NCBI RefSeq assembly: GCF_014204495.1
Contig: NZ_JACHLN010000004.1
Coordinates: 186,001-250,000, forward strand
Length of the DNA: 64,000 nucleotides
Direction: 5' to 3'
Origin: Sphingomonas kyeonggiensis
GTDB lineage: Bacteria; Pseudomonadota; Alphaproteobacteria; Sphingomonadales; Sphingomonadaceae
The stretch's first letter is position 1. Each line of letters starts with the position of its first letter. Positions 57,322-64,000 of the stretch are shown here, in pieces. The position numbers and the translations under genes were made by a program. Under the pieces are notes generated by a model. That model was not told the origin of the DNA, did no database searches, and worked only from the letters and a program-made list of their open reading frames with translations.

Positions 57322-57924
57322 TCAGAGTGACTGCAGCCCCTCGATCGTCACGATCGGATCGCTGCCCCGGCGCAGCGCGCAGCGGAAGCCGTGGCTCTGC
57401 TTCGTGGTGTCGCGGTAGCTGGCGGCGAGCTCGACCTGGCCCTTGATGACCCAGCTCTTGCCGTTCCAGACGGTGCTGGTGACATTCGAGACGCGGGCGA
57501 GCCGGGCATAGCGCTCGCCGAGGCTCTCTGCTTCCATCGCGCAGCGATCGGCAGCAGCGTCTTCATCGTACAACCCGTCGAAGCGGGCCGAATCGGGTGC
57601 CGGCATTTCCGCGATCGGCCCGCTGCTCGGCTGGGGTGCATCGCCATAGCGGCTATCGGCGACGGGGCCGGTGTCGATCGGAACGCGATCCTCGGGCGGA
57701 GCCACGTCCTCGACGGCCTCGACCGGCTGCGGCTTCTTCTTGCCGCTCGAGACAAGCGCGAGCAGGCCGCCGACGACGAGCCCGCCGACGATCGCATCGC
57801 CAACGTCGAACTTGTCCTCATGATGCTTGCGCTCGGGGCGCCAGCGCTGGGCCTGGGCGGGCATCGCCATGCCGACGATCGCAACCACGGCGATCGTGCC
57901 GCCACCGAGCTTCAGAACACCCAT
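57322..57924 (-). CDS. Exported protein of unknown function
   Basis: 200 residues with a signal peptide (GGGTIAVVAIVGMAMPAQAQ). A Gly/Val-rich segment (DAIVGGLVVGGLLALVSSGKK) and an acidic proline-rich linker precede a C-terminal domain (ERYARLARVSNVTSTVWNGKSWVIKGQVELAASYRDTT, then FRCALRRGSDPIVTIEGL). It looks like a periplasmic protein common in sphingomonads. No enzyme motif is visible. It is downstream of an unknown exported protein. Confidence 0.75.
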   Translation of the reverse strand: MGVLKLGGGTIAVVAIVGMAMPAQAQRWRPERKHHEDKFDVGDAIVGGLVVGGLLALVSSGKKKPQPVEAVEDVAPPEDRVPIDTGPVADSRYGDAPQPSSGPIAEMPAPDSARFDGLYDEDAAADRCAMEAESLGERYARLARVSNVTSTVWNGKSWVIKGQVELAASYRDTTKQSHGFRCALRRGSDPIVTIEGLQSL

Positions 57925-57989
57925 CGCCGCCTCCGTTACTTTTGTGGAACGAAACTATGCCGCCGAAACTGTCGCGCGGCTGAATGAGT

Positions 57990-58760
57990 TCAGTCCGGGC
58001 GGGGATGACGCAGCACGATCAACTTGGTGATTTCGACCTGCAGCGGGCCGCCCGAGACTTGCCAGATCCTGGCTTGAACATCGTCCTTGCCGACGAACCT
58101 GTAACAGGTCGCCCCTTCCTCCGTCGCGCAATCCTGGACACTCTCGAACGGGCGCGCGACGAATGCCGCCAATGCTTCGACACAGGAGCCGGCCGCGGCA
58201 TCGCAGTGGGCCAGGCTCCCGGCCCGTACAGCCGTTGCCGCACGCTGAAGCAGGGCATGGCCTTTGCGGGCCACCTCCCCGCTCACCGCGCGGAAGAAGC
58301 GCGGGTCGTCTTGTCCGAGCCTGGCGCAGGGGCCGTTCCATTTGTCGTCGAACACGTCCCCGCGCTCCTCCGGCAGCAAGGGGAGCACCAGGAACCGCGT
58401 ACCGCTCTCCAGTCCATAGGCGCGCATCGGCGTGGTGGCATCGGCGTCGCGCAGCAGGCCCTGCGTCGGCGCCAGCTTCATCACCACCACATCCATACGG
58501 CAGAGGCCGGAGGTGCCGAACGCACCGTCGGGGTAGGGCGTGGTGACGAAACGCTCGTCCATGAGCGGCTGGGTTGGCTGTGTCGGGCTGCGGCGATCGG
58601 CCTTACGGAAGAGGCCCCATAGCTGGTCGCGCAACTGCGCGTCGGTGATCGAGGGATCCTGCTGCCGAAGCTCTGCCTTGGTGACGGGCTGCTGGGCACT
58701 TGCCGGCGCCGGCAACATCAACGCCGCCAGCATGAACATCGCATAGGCCCGAATACGCAT
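57990..58760 (-). CDS. Exported protein of unknown function
   Basis: 256 residues from the ATG at 58760, which has GGGAGGGGG upstream. The signal peptide ends near PAPASAQ. The mature part has four cysteines in its C-terminal half (AHCDAAAGSCVEAL, DCATEEGATCYRF), likely two disulfides, and no catalytic motif that I recognise. It lies 65 bases upstream of the next exported gene and may be co-transcribed. Confidence 0.78.
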   Translation of the reverse strand: MRIRAYAMFMLAALMLPAPASAQQPVTKAELRQQDPSITDAQLRDQLWGLFRKADRRSPTQPTQPLMDERFVTTPYPDGAFGTSGLCRMDVVVMKLAPTQGLLRDADATTPMRAYGLESGTRFLVLPLLPEERGDVFDDKWNGPCARLGQDDPRFFRAVSGEVARKGHALLQRAATAVRAGSLAHCDAAAGSCVEALAAFVARPFESVQDCATEEGATCYRFVGKDDVQARIWQVSGGPLQVEITKLIVLRHPRPD

Positions 58761-58852
58761 GCCCCCTCCCGAACACCGGCTTTGCCCAAACATAGGAGCG
58801 GTGCCCGGCGGGTGATATCGATTGTTCGGCATTCGCGCCGAAACGGATGCGA

Positions 58853-58888
58853 ACGCGGCGCCATCCCCACAGGAGGAAGGCGCCGCGT
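58853..58888 (-). terminator. Hairpin after the prolyl oligopeptidase gene
   Basis: ACGCGGCGCC (58853-58862) pairs with GGCGCCGCGT (58879-58888) in the region just past the oligopeptidase stop. There is no clear T-run. Confidence 0.4.
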
Positions 58889-58893
58889 GCCGG

Positions 58894-61032
58894 TTACTTG
58901 CTCTTGATCTCCAGCCCGGTCCACTTGGCCGTGAAGGCATAGAGGTCGGAAGCTTCCTCGATGATCTTGTCGGTCGGCTTGCCGGCGCCGTGGCCCGCGC
59001 GCGTCTCGATGCGGACGAGGTGCGGCTTGTCCCCGATATCCGCATGCTGGATCGCCGCGGTATACTTGAACGTATGCCCCGGCACGACGCGATCGTCGGT
59101 GTCGGCCGTGGTAGCCAGGATTGCCGGATAGGCTACGCCCGACTTCACATTGTGGTACGGCGAATAGGCGTAGAGCGTCTTGAAATCGGCTTCCTTCGAC
59201 GGATAGCCATAGTCATCGACCCAGTAGCGGCCCGCCGTGAACCGGTCGAAGCGCAGCATGTCCATCACGCCCACCGCCGGCAGTGCCGCGGCGAACAGGT
59301 CCGGGCGCTGATTGACCACCGCGCCCACCAGAAGCCCGCCGTTCGAGCCACCCTGGATCGCCAGCTGGTTCTTGCCGGTGATGCCTTCCTTGATGAGATA
59401 CTCGCCCGCGCCGATGAAATCGTCGAACACGTTCTGCTTGTTCGCCAGGCGCCCGCCGTCATGCCATGCCTTGCCATATTCGCCACCGCCACGGATGTTG
59501 GCGAGGACGAACACGCCGCCCTGCTCCATCCAGGCGATCCGCGAGGCGGAGAAACTGGGAGTGTAGGACACGTTGAAGCCGCCATAGCCCCAGAGCAGGG
59601 TCGGCGCCGGGCCAGTGGTGGTCTTCTTGCGGACGATGAACATAGGCACCTTGGTGCCGTCCTTCGACGCGAAGAAGCGCTGCTCGACCTTATAGTCCTC
59701 CGGCTTGAACAGCAGCTTGGGCTGTGCCCAGGCGGTGCTAGCGCCGGTCGCCATGTCGTAGCGATAGATCGTCGTCGGCTCGTTGAAGCTGGTGAAGGTG
59801 TAAAAGGTCTCGGGATCGTCCGGCTCGCCGCCAAAGCCCGATGCGGTGCCGACCCCAGGCAGCTTGACCGCGCCCAGCGCCTTGCCGTCCAGGGTGAAGC
59901 GGCGCACCTCGGTCTTGGCATCGACCAGATAGCTGGTGACCAGCTTGCCGCCGACGATCGCGGCGCCTTCCAGCGTCGCCTTGTCCTCGGGGACCAGATC
60001 GGTGGTGGCGAGGTCGGCGGAAGCCACGTCCATCGTCACGATCTTGTGCTTCGGAGCGCCCTTGTTGGTCACCCAGTAGAATTTGCTGCCGATATTGCCG
60101 GCCAGGCCCCAGCTGTTCTCCAGCGCGGGGATCAGCACCCGCGGCTTCATCGCCGGATCCTTCAGGTCGATCAGCGATATCCGGTAGCGATCGTCGGTGC
60201 CCTCGCTGGTGGTGACGACCATCCAGCGGCCATCATCGGTCACCTGGGCATAGTGGCTCCACTTGGGATGGTCCGGCGTCTCGTAAACCAGCCTGTCTTC
60301 GCTCTCGGCGGTGCCGAGCTTGTGGAAATAGACCTTGTGGTTCTCGTTCAGCGCCTGGAACTTGGCGTCCGCCGCCACATCCGGATAGCGCGAATAATAG
60401 AAGCCGCTGCCGTCCTTCGCCCAGGAAGCGCTGAGCGTGAACTTCATGCCATGGACGGTGTCGGGCAGTTCCTTGCCGGTGGCGACATCGAGCACCTTGG
60501 CGAAGCGCCAGTCGGTGCCGCCGTCCTGCACCGCGTAGAGCAGATACTTGCCATCGTCCGAAGGCGCCCATTCGGAAAGTGCCGTGGCGCCGTCCTTCGA
60601 CCAGCCATTGGGATCGATCAGCACGCGGCCCGGGCCATCCAGCGTATCGCGCACGAACAGCACCGCCTGGTTCTGCAGGCCGCTATTGTGCATGTAGAAA
60701 TAGCGGCCGCCCTTCTTCTGCGGCGCGCCGAACCGCTCATAGTCGAACAGCTGCTTGATCCGCGCCTTGAACCAGTCGCGCCCGGGCAGCGTGGCGAGAT
60801 AGGCGCCCGTCACCTTGTTCTCGGCATCGACCCATGCGGCGACTTCCTTGTCGTTGCGCACATCGTTCTCGAGCCAGCGATACGGATCGGCGACCTTCAC
60901 CCCGAACTGTTCCTCCACCACATCGACGCGGCGGGTCTCGGGATAGGCAAGCTTGGTCACTTTGGTCTCCGGCTGGGTCTGGGCGAATGCGGGGGTGGCA
61001 AGGAGCAACGGCAGGATGAGAGCGCGGCGCAA
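58894..61032 (-). CDS. Prolyl oligopeptidase, S9A family, exported
   Basis: 712 residues with a signal peptide (RRALILPLLLATPAFAQ). The N-terminal beta-propeller (DPYRWLENDVRNDKEV) is followed by the alpha/beta hydrolase with the catalytic Ser at about residue 563 in GGSNGGLLVG, Asp in TDDRVVPGHTFKY and His in RAGHGAGKPT. It cleaves peptides after proline in the periplasm. The length and motifs are typical. Confidence 0.95.
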   Translation of the reverse strand: MRRALILPLLLATPAFAQTQPETKVTKLAYPETRRVDVVEEQFGVKVADPYRWLENDVRNDKEVAAWVDAENKVTGAYLATLPGRDWFKARIKQLFDYERFGAPQKKGGRYFYMHNSGLQNQAVLFVRDTLDGPGRVLIDPNGWSKDGATALSEWAPSDDGKYLLYAVQDGGTDWRFAKVLDVATGKELPDTVHGMKFTLSASWAKDGSGFYYSRYPDVAADAKFQALNENHKVYFHKLGTAESEDRLVYETPDHPKWSHYAQVTDDGRWMVVTTSEGTDDRYRISLIDLKDPAMKPRVLIPALENSWGLAGNIGSKFYWVTNKGAPKHKIVTMDVASADLATTDLVPEDKATLEGAAIVGGKLVTSYLVDAKTEVRRFTLDGKALGAVKLPGVGTASGFGGEPDDPETFYTFTSFNEPTTIYRYDMATGASTAWAQPKLLFKPEDYKVEQRFFASKDGTKVPMFIVRKKTTTGPAPTLLWGYGGFNVSYTPSFSASRIAWMEQGGVFVLANIRGGGEYGKAWHDGGRLANKQNVFDDFIGAGEYLIKEGITGKNQLAIQGGSNGGLLVGAVVNQRPDLFAAALPAVGVMDMLRFDRFTAGRYWVDDYGYPSKEADFKTLYAYSPYHNVKSGVAYPAILATTADTDDRVVPGHTFKYTAAIQHADIGDKPHLVRIETRAGHGAGKPTDKIIEEASDLYAFTAKWTGLEIKSK

Positions 61033-61086
61033 GGGAGCCTCCGATTGGGGGGAATGCGCCCTAGGCTAACGCCCCGCCGCGATCGC

Positions 61087-61209
61087 TCAAGCGAAACCGA
61101 CCACCGACGTCTCCGAAACGGCCCAGATCAGCGCGCCCAGCACCGGCGCGAGCGCCATGCCGGCTGAAAGCCAGGCACTCATGTTGGAGTGGGAATGGTT
61201 CCTGTTCAT
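61087..61209 (-). CDS. Small membrane protein
   Basis: A 40-residue ORF (MNRNHSHSNMSAWLSAGMAL and APVLGALIWAVSETSVVGFA), or 31 residues from the inner ATG, with one transmembrane helix. It lies between rplQ and the oligopeptidase gene. Codon use is host-like, but there is no good ribosome site, so it may be spurious. Confidence 0.4.
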   Translation of the reverse strand: MNRNHSHSNMSAWLSAGMALAPVLGALIWAVSETSVVGFA

Positions 61210-61274
61210 GCCCCGGATATGGGGATCGGAACGCCTGCGGAAGGAGTGCAGGAAAACTTGTGGGGCTGAAACGA

Positions 61275-61310
61275 AAAGGGCGGCCGCACCGTGGTGCGAC
61301 CGCCCTTCCC
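61275..61310 (-). terminator. Intrinsic terminator after rplQ
   Basis: On the minus strand AAGGGCGG and GCACC pair with GGTGC and CCGCCCTT, followed by TTCGTTTC. It ends the rpoA/rplQ transcript. Confidence 0.75.
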
Positions 61311-61330
61311 TATCTCGATATCGAGGCCGA

Positions 61331-61753
61331 TCAGGCGACGGCGTCGAAGTCGTCGTCGACGAGCACCGGGCCCGAGTCCTGGCCCTTGGCCGAGACGTCG
61401 CGATCGACGAACTCGATGATCGCCATCGGCGACGCGTCCGAAGCGCGCGGGCCGGTCTTGATGATGCGGGTGTAGCCGCCGTTACGGTCGGCATAGCGCG
61501 ACGCCAGGACGTCGAACAGCTTCACCAGCTGCGCATCGTCGAGCAGGCGGGCATGCGCCAGACGACGGTTCGACAGGCCACCCTTCTTGGCGAGGGTGAT
61601 CAGCTTCTCGACGTAGGGGCGCAGTTCCTTCGCCTTGGCGAGGGTGGTGGTGATCTGCTCGTGCTTGATCAGAGCGGCGCTCTGGTTGCGGAACAGGGCC
61701 GCGCGATGGGCCGAGGTACGCTGCAGCTTACGGCCGCCAACGCGATGACGCAT
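61331..61753 (-). CDS. rplQ: 50S ribosomal protein L17
   Basis: 140 residues: MRHRVGGRKLQRTSAHRAALF and NQSAALIKHEQITTTLAKAKELRPYVEKLITLAKKG are unmistakable L17. The last 20 residues (KGQDSGPVLVDDDFDAVA) are an acidic tail seen in alphaproteobacteria. It binds 23S rRNA near the tunnel exit. It is normally directly downstream of rpoA; here three small genes separate them. Confidence 0.97.
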   Translation of the reverse strand: MRHRVGGRKLQRTSAHRAALFRNQSAALIKHEQITTTLAKAKELRPYVEKLITLAKKGGLSNRRLAHARLLDDAQLVKLFDVLASRYADRNGGYTRIIKTGPRASDASPMAIIEFVDRDVSAKGQDSGPVLVDDDFDAVA

Positions 61754-61924
61754 TGTCTTCTTCCTTCAGTTCGTCTGGGGGCCGTTTCAGGTACCCCAAG
61801 CCAGGCGGTGCTAATCGGGCCACCGCCCAAAACCCGTGTGCGAATTTCGCGAAGGGGCGCCCAAAGCGGATTCGGGGCCGAGAGTCAAGGGCGGGCACGA
61901 AACTCCGCCCGCAAAAGGCCGTTG

Positions 61925-62527
61925 CTAGCTCGTCGACTTTGCCGCTCCGGCCGGTGCCAGCACCTTAATCTCATACACCCGATCAATGTAGAGATAGAAG
62001 AAGAACATCGAGGCGACGAGAACGAACAGCCCAATGATCGACGAGCTGATCTCGACCCCGTCGAAGCCGAATTTCAGCCTGCTCATTCCAGCCGGGGCCA
62101 CGGGATTCTCCCCAGATGCTCCGCCAGCTTCGGAGGCACCTACGCCACCACTACCTGCCTCAGTCGGCCCGCTCTTTCGGAATTGCAGATAACTCATATA
62201 GATACCGCTCAGGACGGTCAGCATCACGAAGATGCCGATGACGATATCGGTCACGCTCTGCTTGTAGAACGAAAACATGCGGTGCTGGTCTTCCTTGACC
62301 GCCTGGTCGATCTGCGCCCGGCGATACCGCAAATCCTCCGCATAGAGCGCTGTCGTGATGCGAGCGCGCTCCGCATCCTCTTTCGATACCGCTGGCTGCG
62401 GCTCGCCATCCTGCGCCCGCACCGGCATCGCAGCGGTACACGATATCGCCAACGCCAGCGCCGGCCCGAGCCACTTCACTCCTGTCAAGGCCGCCTTGGC
62501 CTGCAGACTTGTCGATCCGGTAGCCAT
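61925..62527 (-). CDS. Exported membrane protein of unknown function
   Basis: 200 residues from the ATG at 62527 (GGGGAGGGG upstream). A signal peptide ends near AMPVRAQ, followed by a charged helical part (AERARITTALYAEDLRYRRAQIDQAVKEDQHRMFSFYK). Two transmembrane helices (TDIVIGIFVMLTVLSGIYMSYL and SSIIGLFVLVASMFFFYLYI) flank a Gly-rich loop. No family is recognised. It is probably co-transcribed with the two genes upstream. Confidence 0.75.
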   Translation of the reverse strand: MATGSTSLQAKAALTGVKWLGPALALAISCTAAMPVRAQDGEPQPAVSKEDAERARITTALYAEDLRYRRAQIDQAVKEDQHRMFSFYKQSVTDIVIGIFVMLTVLSGIYMSYLQFRKSGPTEAGSGGVGASEAGGASGENPVAPAGMSRLKFGFDGVEISSSIIGLFVLVASMFFFYLYIDRVYEIKVLAPAGAAKSTS

Positions 62528-62649
62528 TCCCCTCCCCTTGCAGCACAAGCGCCCGGCGTGCTCGAATTGCGCAGATCAGCCTGGGTTCCCTGCCCGACCT
62601 GAGTGCAGCCGCAGCATGCCAGCAGAAACAGGATGAACGTCCGGCGCAT
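62485..62649 (-). CDS. Small lipoprotein
   Basis: 54 residues: MRRTFILFLLACCGCTQVGQ has a signal sequence with a lipobox-like LLACCGC. A short part with two cysteines follows (PGACAARGGEWLPDRQVCRPRRP), similar to the C-terminal pattern of the next protein upstream (GLCAAQGREWDPVTATC). Its 3' end overlaps the downstream gene by 43 bases. Its start overlaps the upstream stop (TGATG). Confidence 0.6.
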   Translation of the reverse strand: MRRTFILFLLACCGCTQVGQGTQADLRNSSTPGACAARGGEWLPDRQVCRPRRP

Positions 62650-62966
62650 CACTTTCTGCGGAGCGTCAGCGAGTAGCGCCGGACCTTGCACGTAGCGGTG
62701 ACAGGATCCCATTCACGGCCCTGCGCCGCACAAAGGCCGGCTGCGGACAATGTCGGCCGCGGCAGCGCCGGCAGCGACGTAGACCCCTGGGTCCCGCCGC
62801 CGATGGTGCTGGCGTTACAGCCCGGGCAATTGGGCAGATTCCGCAACTCCCGTGCAAGGCCGCCGGGAAGGGTCCGCCCCGTCTCGCCCTGCACCTGCGC
62901 AGCCGCAGCGCCACTGAACGCCAGCAAGGCGATTGCTGCAATCAGGCGAATGCCCTGACCGAACAC
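62649..62966 (-). CDS. Exported small protein of unknown function
   Basis: 105 residues from the GTG at 62966, preferred because GGGGGAGGG lies upstream (ATG 62993 is an alternative). The signal peptide (LIAAIALLAFSGAAAAQ) precedes a low-complexity middle with CPGC and a C-terminal GLCAAQGREWDPVTATCKV. That ending is shared with the downstream lipoprotein, which suggests a small repeated disulfide motif. Its stop overlaps the next start (TGATG). Confidence 0.6.
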   Translation of the reverse strand: MFGQGIRLIAAIALLAFSGAAAAQVQGETGRTLPGGLARELRNLPNCPGCNASTIGGGTQGSTSLPALPRPTLSAAGLCAAQGREWDPVTATCKVRRYSLTLRRK

Positions 62967-63066
62967 GGCTAGCCCTCCCCCATATTCAGGCACCCATTCC
63001 TATCAGAAGCCAGGCGGCCGGAACAGCACCGGGGAGGAGATCCAACGATAATGAAGCAAATAGCAA

Positions 63067-63096
63067 AAAGGGCCGCCACGAGGGCGACCCTTTCCG
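63067..63096 (-). terminator. Intrinsic terminator after rpoA
   Basis: On the minus strand AAAGGGTCGCC pairs with GGCGGCCCTTT around CTCGT, followed by a short T-run. It separates rpoA from the three small genes. Confidence 0.75.
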
Positions 63097-63121
63097 ATGT
63101 CTATCCAGGAAGCAACAGGCC

Positions 63122-64000
63122 TTAGCCCATGATTTCCTGCTCGAGCTTCTTGGCCATCTCTTCGATGTTCTCAGGCGGCCAGCCCGGGATTTCCATGCCG
63201 AGACGGAGACCCATCGAAGACAGGACTTCCTTGATCTCGTTGAGCGACTTGCGGCCGAAGTTCGGCGTGCGCAGCATCTCGGCTTCGGTCTTCTGGACCA
63301 GATCGCCGATATAGATGATGTTGTCGTTCTTGAGGCAGTTGGCCGAGCGGACCGAAAGCTCCAGCTCGTCGACCTTCTTCAGCAGGTAACGGTTGATCTG
63401 CGACGCGTCGCCCGAACCGGTGTCCGCAGCGCCGCCGGCAGCCGGAGCGGCCATGCCGATCGGAGCCGAGCGGGTGATCGCAGAATCGTCGAAGTGGACG
63501 AACAGCGCCAGCTGGTCCTGGAGGATGCGCGCGGCATAGGCCACGGCGTCTTCCGGGGTGATCGTGCCATCGGTCTCGATCGACAGCGTGAGCTTGTCGT
63601 AGTCGAGCTCCTGGCCGACGCGGGTGTTCTCGACCTTGTACGAAACCTGGCGAACCGGGCTGTACAGCGCGTCGATCGGGATCAGGCCGATCGGAGCATC
63701 CGCCGGACGGTTCGACGCGGCGGGGACATAGCCCTTACCGGTGTCGGCGGTCAGCTCCATGTTGAGCGTCGCGCCATCGTCGAGGTGGCAGATGACGAGA
63801 TCGGGGTTCATCACCTCGATGTCGCCCGAGACGGCGATGTCGCCGGCCTTCACCTCAGCCGGGCCGGTGGCCGAAAGCTGGAGGCGCTTCGGGCCTTCGC
63901 CCTGCATCTTGAGCGCGATCTGCTTGACGTTGAGGACGATGTCCGTCACGTCCTCGCGCACGCCTGCCAGCGAGCTGAACTCGTGGAGGACGTTCTCGAT
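63122..64000 (-). CDS. rpoA: RNA polymerase alpha subunit (partial, 5' end beyond window)
   Basis: The C-terminal 292 residues of RpoA. The N-terminal dimerisation domain part begins IENVLHEFSSLAGVREDVTDIVLNVK, with the insert domain and its end (ELDYDKLTLSIETDGTITPEDAVAYAARILQDQL). The C-terminal domain contains LKNDNIIYIGDLVQKTEAEMLRTPNFGRKSLNEIKEVL. It is the promoter- and activator-contacting subunit. The remaining 5' part lies past base 64000. Confidence 0.98.
   Translation of the reverse strand: MENVLHEFSSLAGVREDVTDIVLNVKQIALKMQGEGPKRLQLSATGPAEVKAGDIAVSGDIEVMNPDLVICHLDDGATLNMELTADTGKGYVPAASNRPADAPIGLIPIDALYSPVRQVSYKVENTRVGQELDYDKLTLSIETDGTITPEDAVAYAARILQDQLALFVHFDDSAITRSAPIGMAAPAAGGAADTGSGDASQINRYLLKKVDELELSVRSANCLKNDNIIYIGDLVQKTEAEMLRTPNFGRKSLNEIKEVLSSMGLRLGMEIPGWPPENIEEMAKKLEQEIMG

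Noticed and set aside
58822..61167. 781-codon open frame on the plus strand
   Set aside because: It is antisense to the clear prolyl oligopeptidase gene, with low-complexity composition and no family match.
1..64000. CRISPR arrays, rRNA or tRNA genes
   Set aside because: No regularly spaced repeats of CRISPR type, no rRNA-like sequence and no tRNA cloverleaf was noticed on reading; the ICE target is guaA, not a tRNA.

Overview
This window looks like a GC-rich alphaproteobacterial chromosome, most likely from the Sphingomonadales. It is occupied almost entirely by an integrative and conjugative element (ICE) inserted at the 3' end of guaA. Host genes lie to the right, all on the minus strand: guaA (55685-57241), two exported proteins of unknown function, a prolyl oligopeptidase, rplQ, three small envelope genes and the partial rpoA at the window edge. 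Everything from base 1 to about 55680 reads as mobile DNA. The left end of the element is outside the window.

Layout of the element. (1) 1-11976: an accessory DUF4238 gene, then an early or establishment block: ArdC-type antirestriction protein, DUF2958 protein, a long ParB-family protein, small conserved proteins, a giant methyltransferase/strawberry-notch helicase and a toprim protein. Three of these genes (ardC, parB, helicase) share a related leader of about 85-95 bases. A two-gene minus-strand insert (5607-6379) interrupts the block. (2) 11977-22117: a cargo hotspot holding three stacked modules: PPC-domain protein, SDR, MoaF-like, MFS, aldo/keto reductase, LLM oxidoreductase and LysR; then cyclase and a broken aldo/keto reductase; then LysR, SDR and DUF1097. 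Fragments of backbone sit between the modules: half of the leader that precedes the DUF2493 gene, and a decayed copy of the toprim 3' end. (3) 22118-28096: DUF2493 and DUF736 genes, each behind a related structured leader, then a control region with an Xre regulator, a DUF2285 protein, a two-frame DUF6499/DUF2285 gene that appears to need a +1 ribosomal frameshift, and an RdfS-like excisionase. This matches the QseC-QseM-FseA-RdfS switch of the Mesorhizobium loti symbiosis ICE. (4) 28108-47666: repA with iteron-like repeats, parA and a ribbon-helix-helix partner, DUF2840, the TraF peptidase, a second DUF736, a lytic transglycosylase, a DUF3363 relaxase, the VirD4/TraG coupling protein, a CopG-like protein and a complete Trb mating-pair operon (trbB C D E J K L F G I) ending in a DUF2274 gene. 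(5) 47714-53771: second cargo block, with SnoaL-like, amidohydrolase, LysR and three SDR genes plus two remnants. (6) 53889-55684: an AlpA-type regulator, a P4-type tyrosine integrase and the attachment region with repeated arm-like sites.

How it fits together: the integrase and excisionase move the element in and out of guaA. The Xre/DUF2285/FseA-like switch probably decides when excision starts. RepA/ParA/ParB maintain the excised circle. The relaxase, VirD4 and Trb channel move the DNA. ArdC, the methyltransferase-helicase and the toprim protein probably protect and process incoming DNA. The cargo is redox enzymes (SDR, AKR, flavin-dependent monooxygenase-like) and ring- or ester-handling enzymes, each with LysR control, which suggests catabolism or detoxification. 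The substrate cannot be read from sequence. One LysR/SDR divergent unit is present twice, intact at 19616-21377 and with a destroyed LysR at 52523-53420.
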